15,716 nt of DNA. Origin: JAGWBJ01 sp964291465. GTDB taxonomy: Bacteria > Chloroflexota > Dehalococcoidia > Lucifugimonadales > JAGWBF01. Under the pieces are notes generated by a model. That model saw only the letters and a program-made list of their open reading frames with translations, was not told the origin of the DNA and searched no databases. A program made the translations under genes and the position numbers. Location: NCBI GenBank assembly GCA_964291465.2, contig OZ219932.1, positions 1-15,716 of the forward strand. Direction: 5' to 3'. This document shows positions 15,260-15,716 of this stretch, piece by piece; within the stretch, counting starts at the first letter, position 1, and each line of letters opens with the position of its first letter.

Positions 15260-15716
15260 CTACGGCACCAGCATGGCCCTGGTCACGTCGGTCTGCCGCT
15301 GGTCCCACTCGGCCCGAGGGAAGGCCTCGTTGACCTCCGCCAGCCTGAACTTGTGGGACGTGATCCGGTCGAAGGGCAGCTGGTCCTGCTTCTTGACCAG
15401 GAAGTCCAGGATGGTGGACAGGGTGCCGGGCAGGTACATGTTCGACCCTATGACCCGCTTCCCGCGCAGCAGCTTCTGCGGGTCTATGGACACCTCCCGG
15501 CCCGGCACGATGTCCCCGATCTCCAGGAAGGTCCCCCCGGGGGTGAGCATGTCTATGCCCTCGGCCAGGAGGTCCGCCCTGCCCACCAGCTCCATGACGA
15601 TGTCCGCCCCCCGCCCCCTGGTCAGCTCCCACACCCTCTGGACGCGGGTCTCCGGGGTGTTGTACTCCTCGATGTTGATGCTGTGGTCGGCGCCGAACTC
15701 CTCGGCCAGGTCCAGG
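15260..15716 (-). CDS. MDR-family (zinc-type) alcohol dehydrogenase, C-terminal part
   Basis: This is the C-terminal 151 residues of a medium-chain dehydrogenase/reductase; the start lies beyond the window. It opens in the Rossmann domain with LDLAEEFGADHSINIEEY, the usual 'A-x-x-x-G-A-D' that follows the second nucleotide-binding strand. RGRGADIVMELVG and LTPGGTFLEIGDI follow as later strands. QKLLRGKRVIGSNMYLPGTL and FDRITSHKFRLAEVNEAF are the typical MDR ending, before A-M-L-V-P and the stop. The catalytic zinc ligands and the GxGxxG motif are upstream, out of view, so zinc dependence and substrate cannot be judged. It resembles threonine/sorbitol-dehydrogenase-like members. It converges on the DUF3179 gene with 34 bp between the stops. 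Confidence 0.9.
   Translation of the reverse strand, partial: LDLAEEFGADHSINIEEYNTPETRVQRVWELTRGRGADIVMELVGRADLLAEGIDMLTPGGTFLEIGDIVPGREVSIDPQKLLRGKRVIGSNMYLPGTLSTILDFLVKKQDQLPFDRITSHKFRLAEVNEAFPRAEWDQRQTDVTRAMLVP

Overview
The window is a high-GC bacterial chromosome segment with almost all third codon positions G or C. It carries monoderm-style lipoproteins, one with a long Thr-Pro linker, a DUF3179 protein and an ftsH/hflK/hflC group. This combination fits a Chloroflexota lineage (Dehalococcoidia/SAR202-like), but that assignment is inference from gene content and no marker here settles it. No phage, IS, CRISPR, tRNA or rRNA was found. I see no unmistakable new system; the unusual items are two probable frameshifts, a dispersed palindromic repeat and a small unknown gene embedded in the FtsH/HflKC group.

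Layout, left to right. At 1-232 (minus) is the N-terminal part of a VOC/glyoxalase-fold protein. A 327-bp gap holds a strong hairpin and a promoter-like extended -10. At 560-1648 (plus) is a lipoprotein of unknown function with a Thr-Pro linker. It converges on gltD (1680-3131, minus), which overlaps gltB (3124-7671, minus) by 8 nt. Together they encode NADPH glutamate synthase, read from a good promoter at 7733-7761. Upstream, same strand, is an unrecognised 274-aa gene (7833-8657).

A 332-bp divergent leader precedes ftsH (8990-10924, plus). Past a strong hairpin (10981-11009) lies an 86-aa gene of unknown function on the minus strand (11040-11300), divergent from hflK-hflC (11516-12649 and 12673 onward, plus). 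HflK and HflC form the membrane SPFH complex that surrounds and restrains FtsH, so this stretch is a membrane-protein quality-control neighbourhood. The hflC reading frame appears to have gained one G near 13581, so that it reads through into an intergenic palindromic repeat. A DUF3179 gene follows (about 13984-15225, plus), whose expected lipoprotein signal lies in a different frame. The window ends inside a minus-strand zinc-type (MDR) alcohol dehydrogenase, cut by the edge.

GltBD makes glutamate from glutamine and 2-oxoglutarate and is not obviously linked to the protease group. The two frame problems, both in G/C runs within about 0.6 kb, could be sequencing or assembly errors rather than biology.
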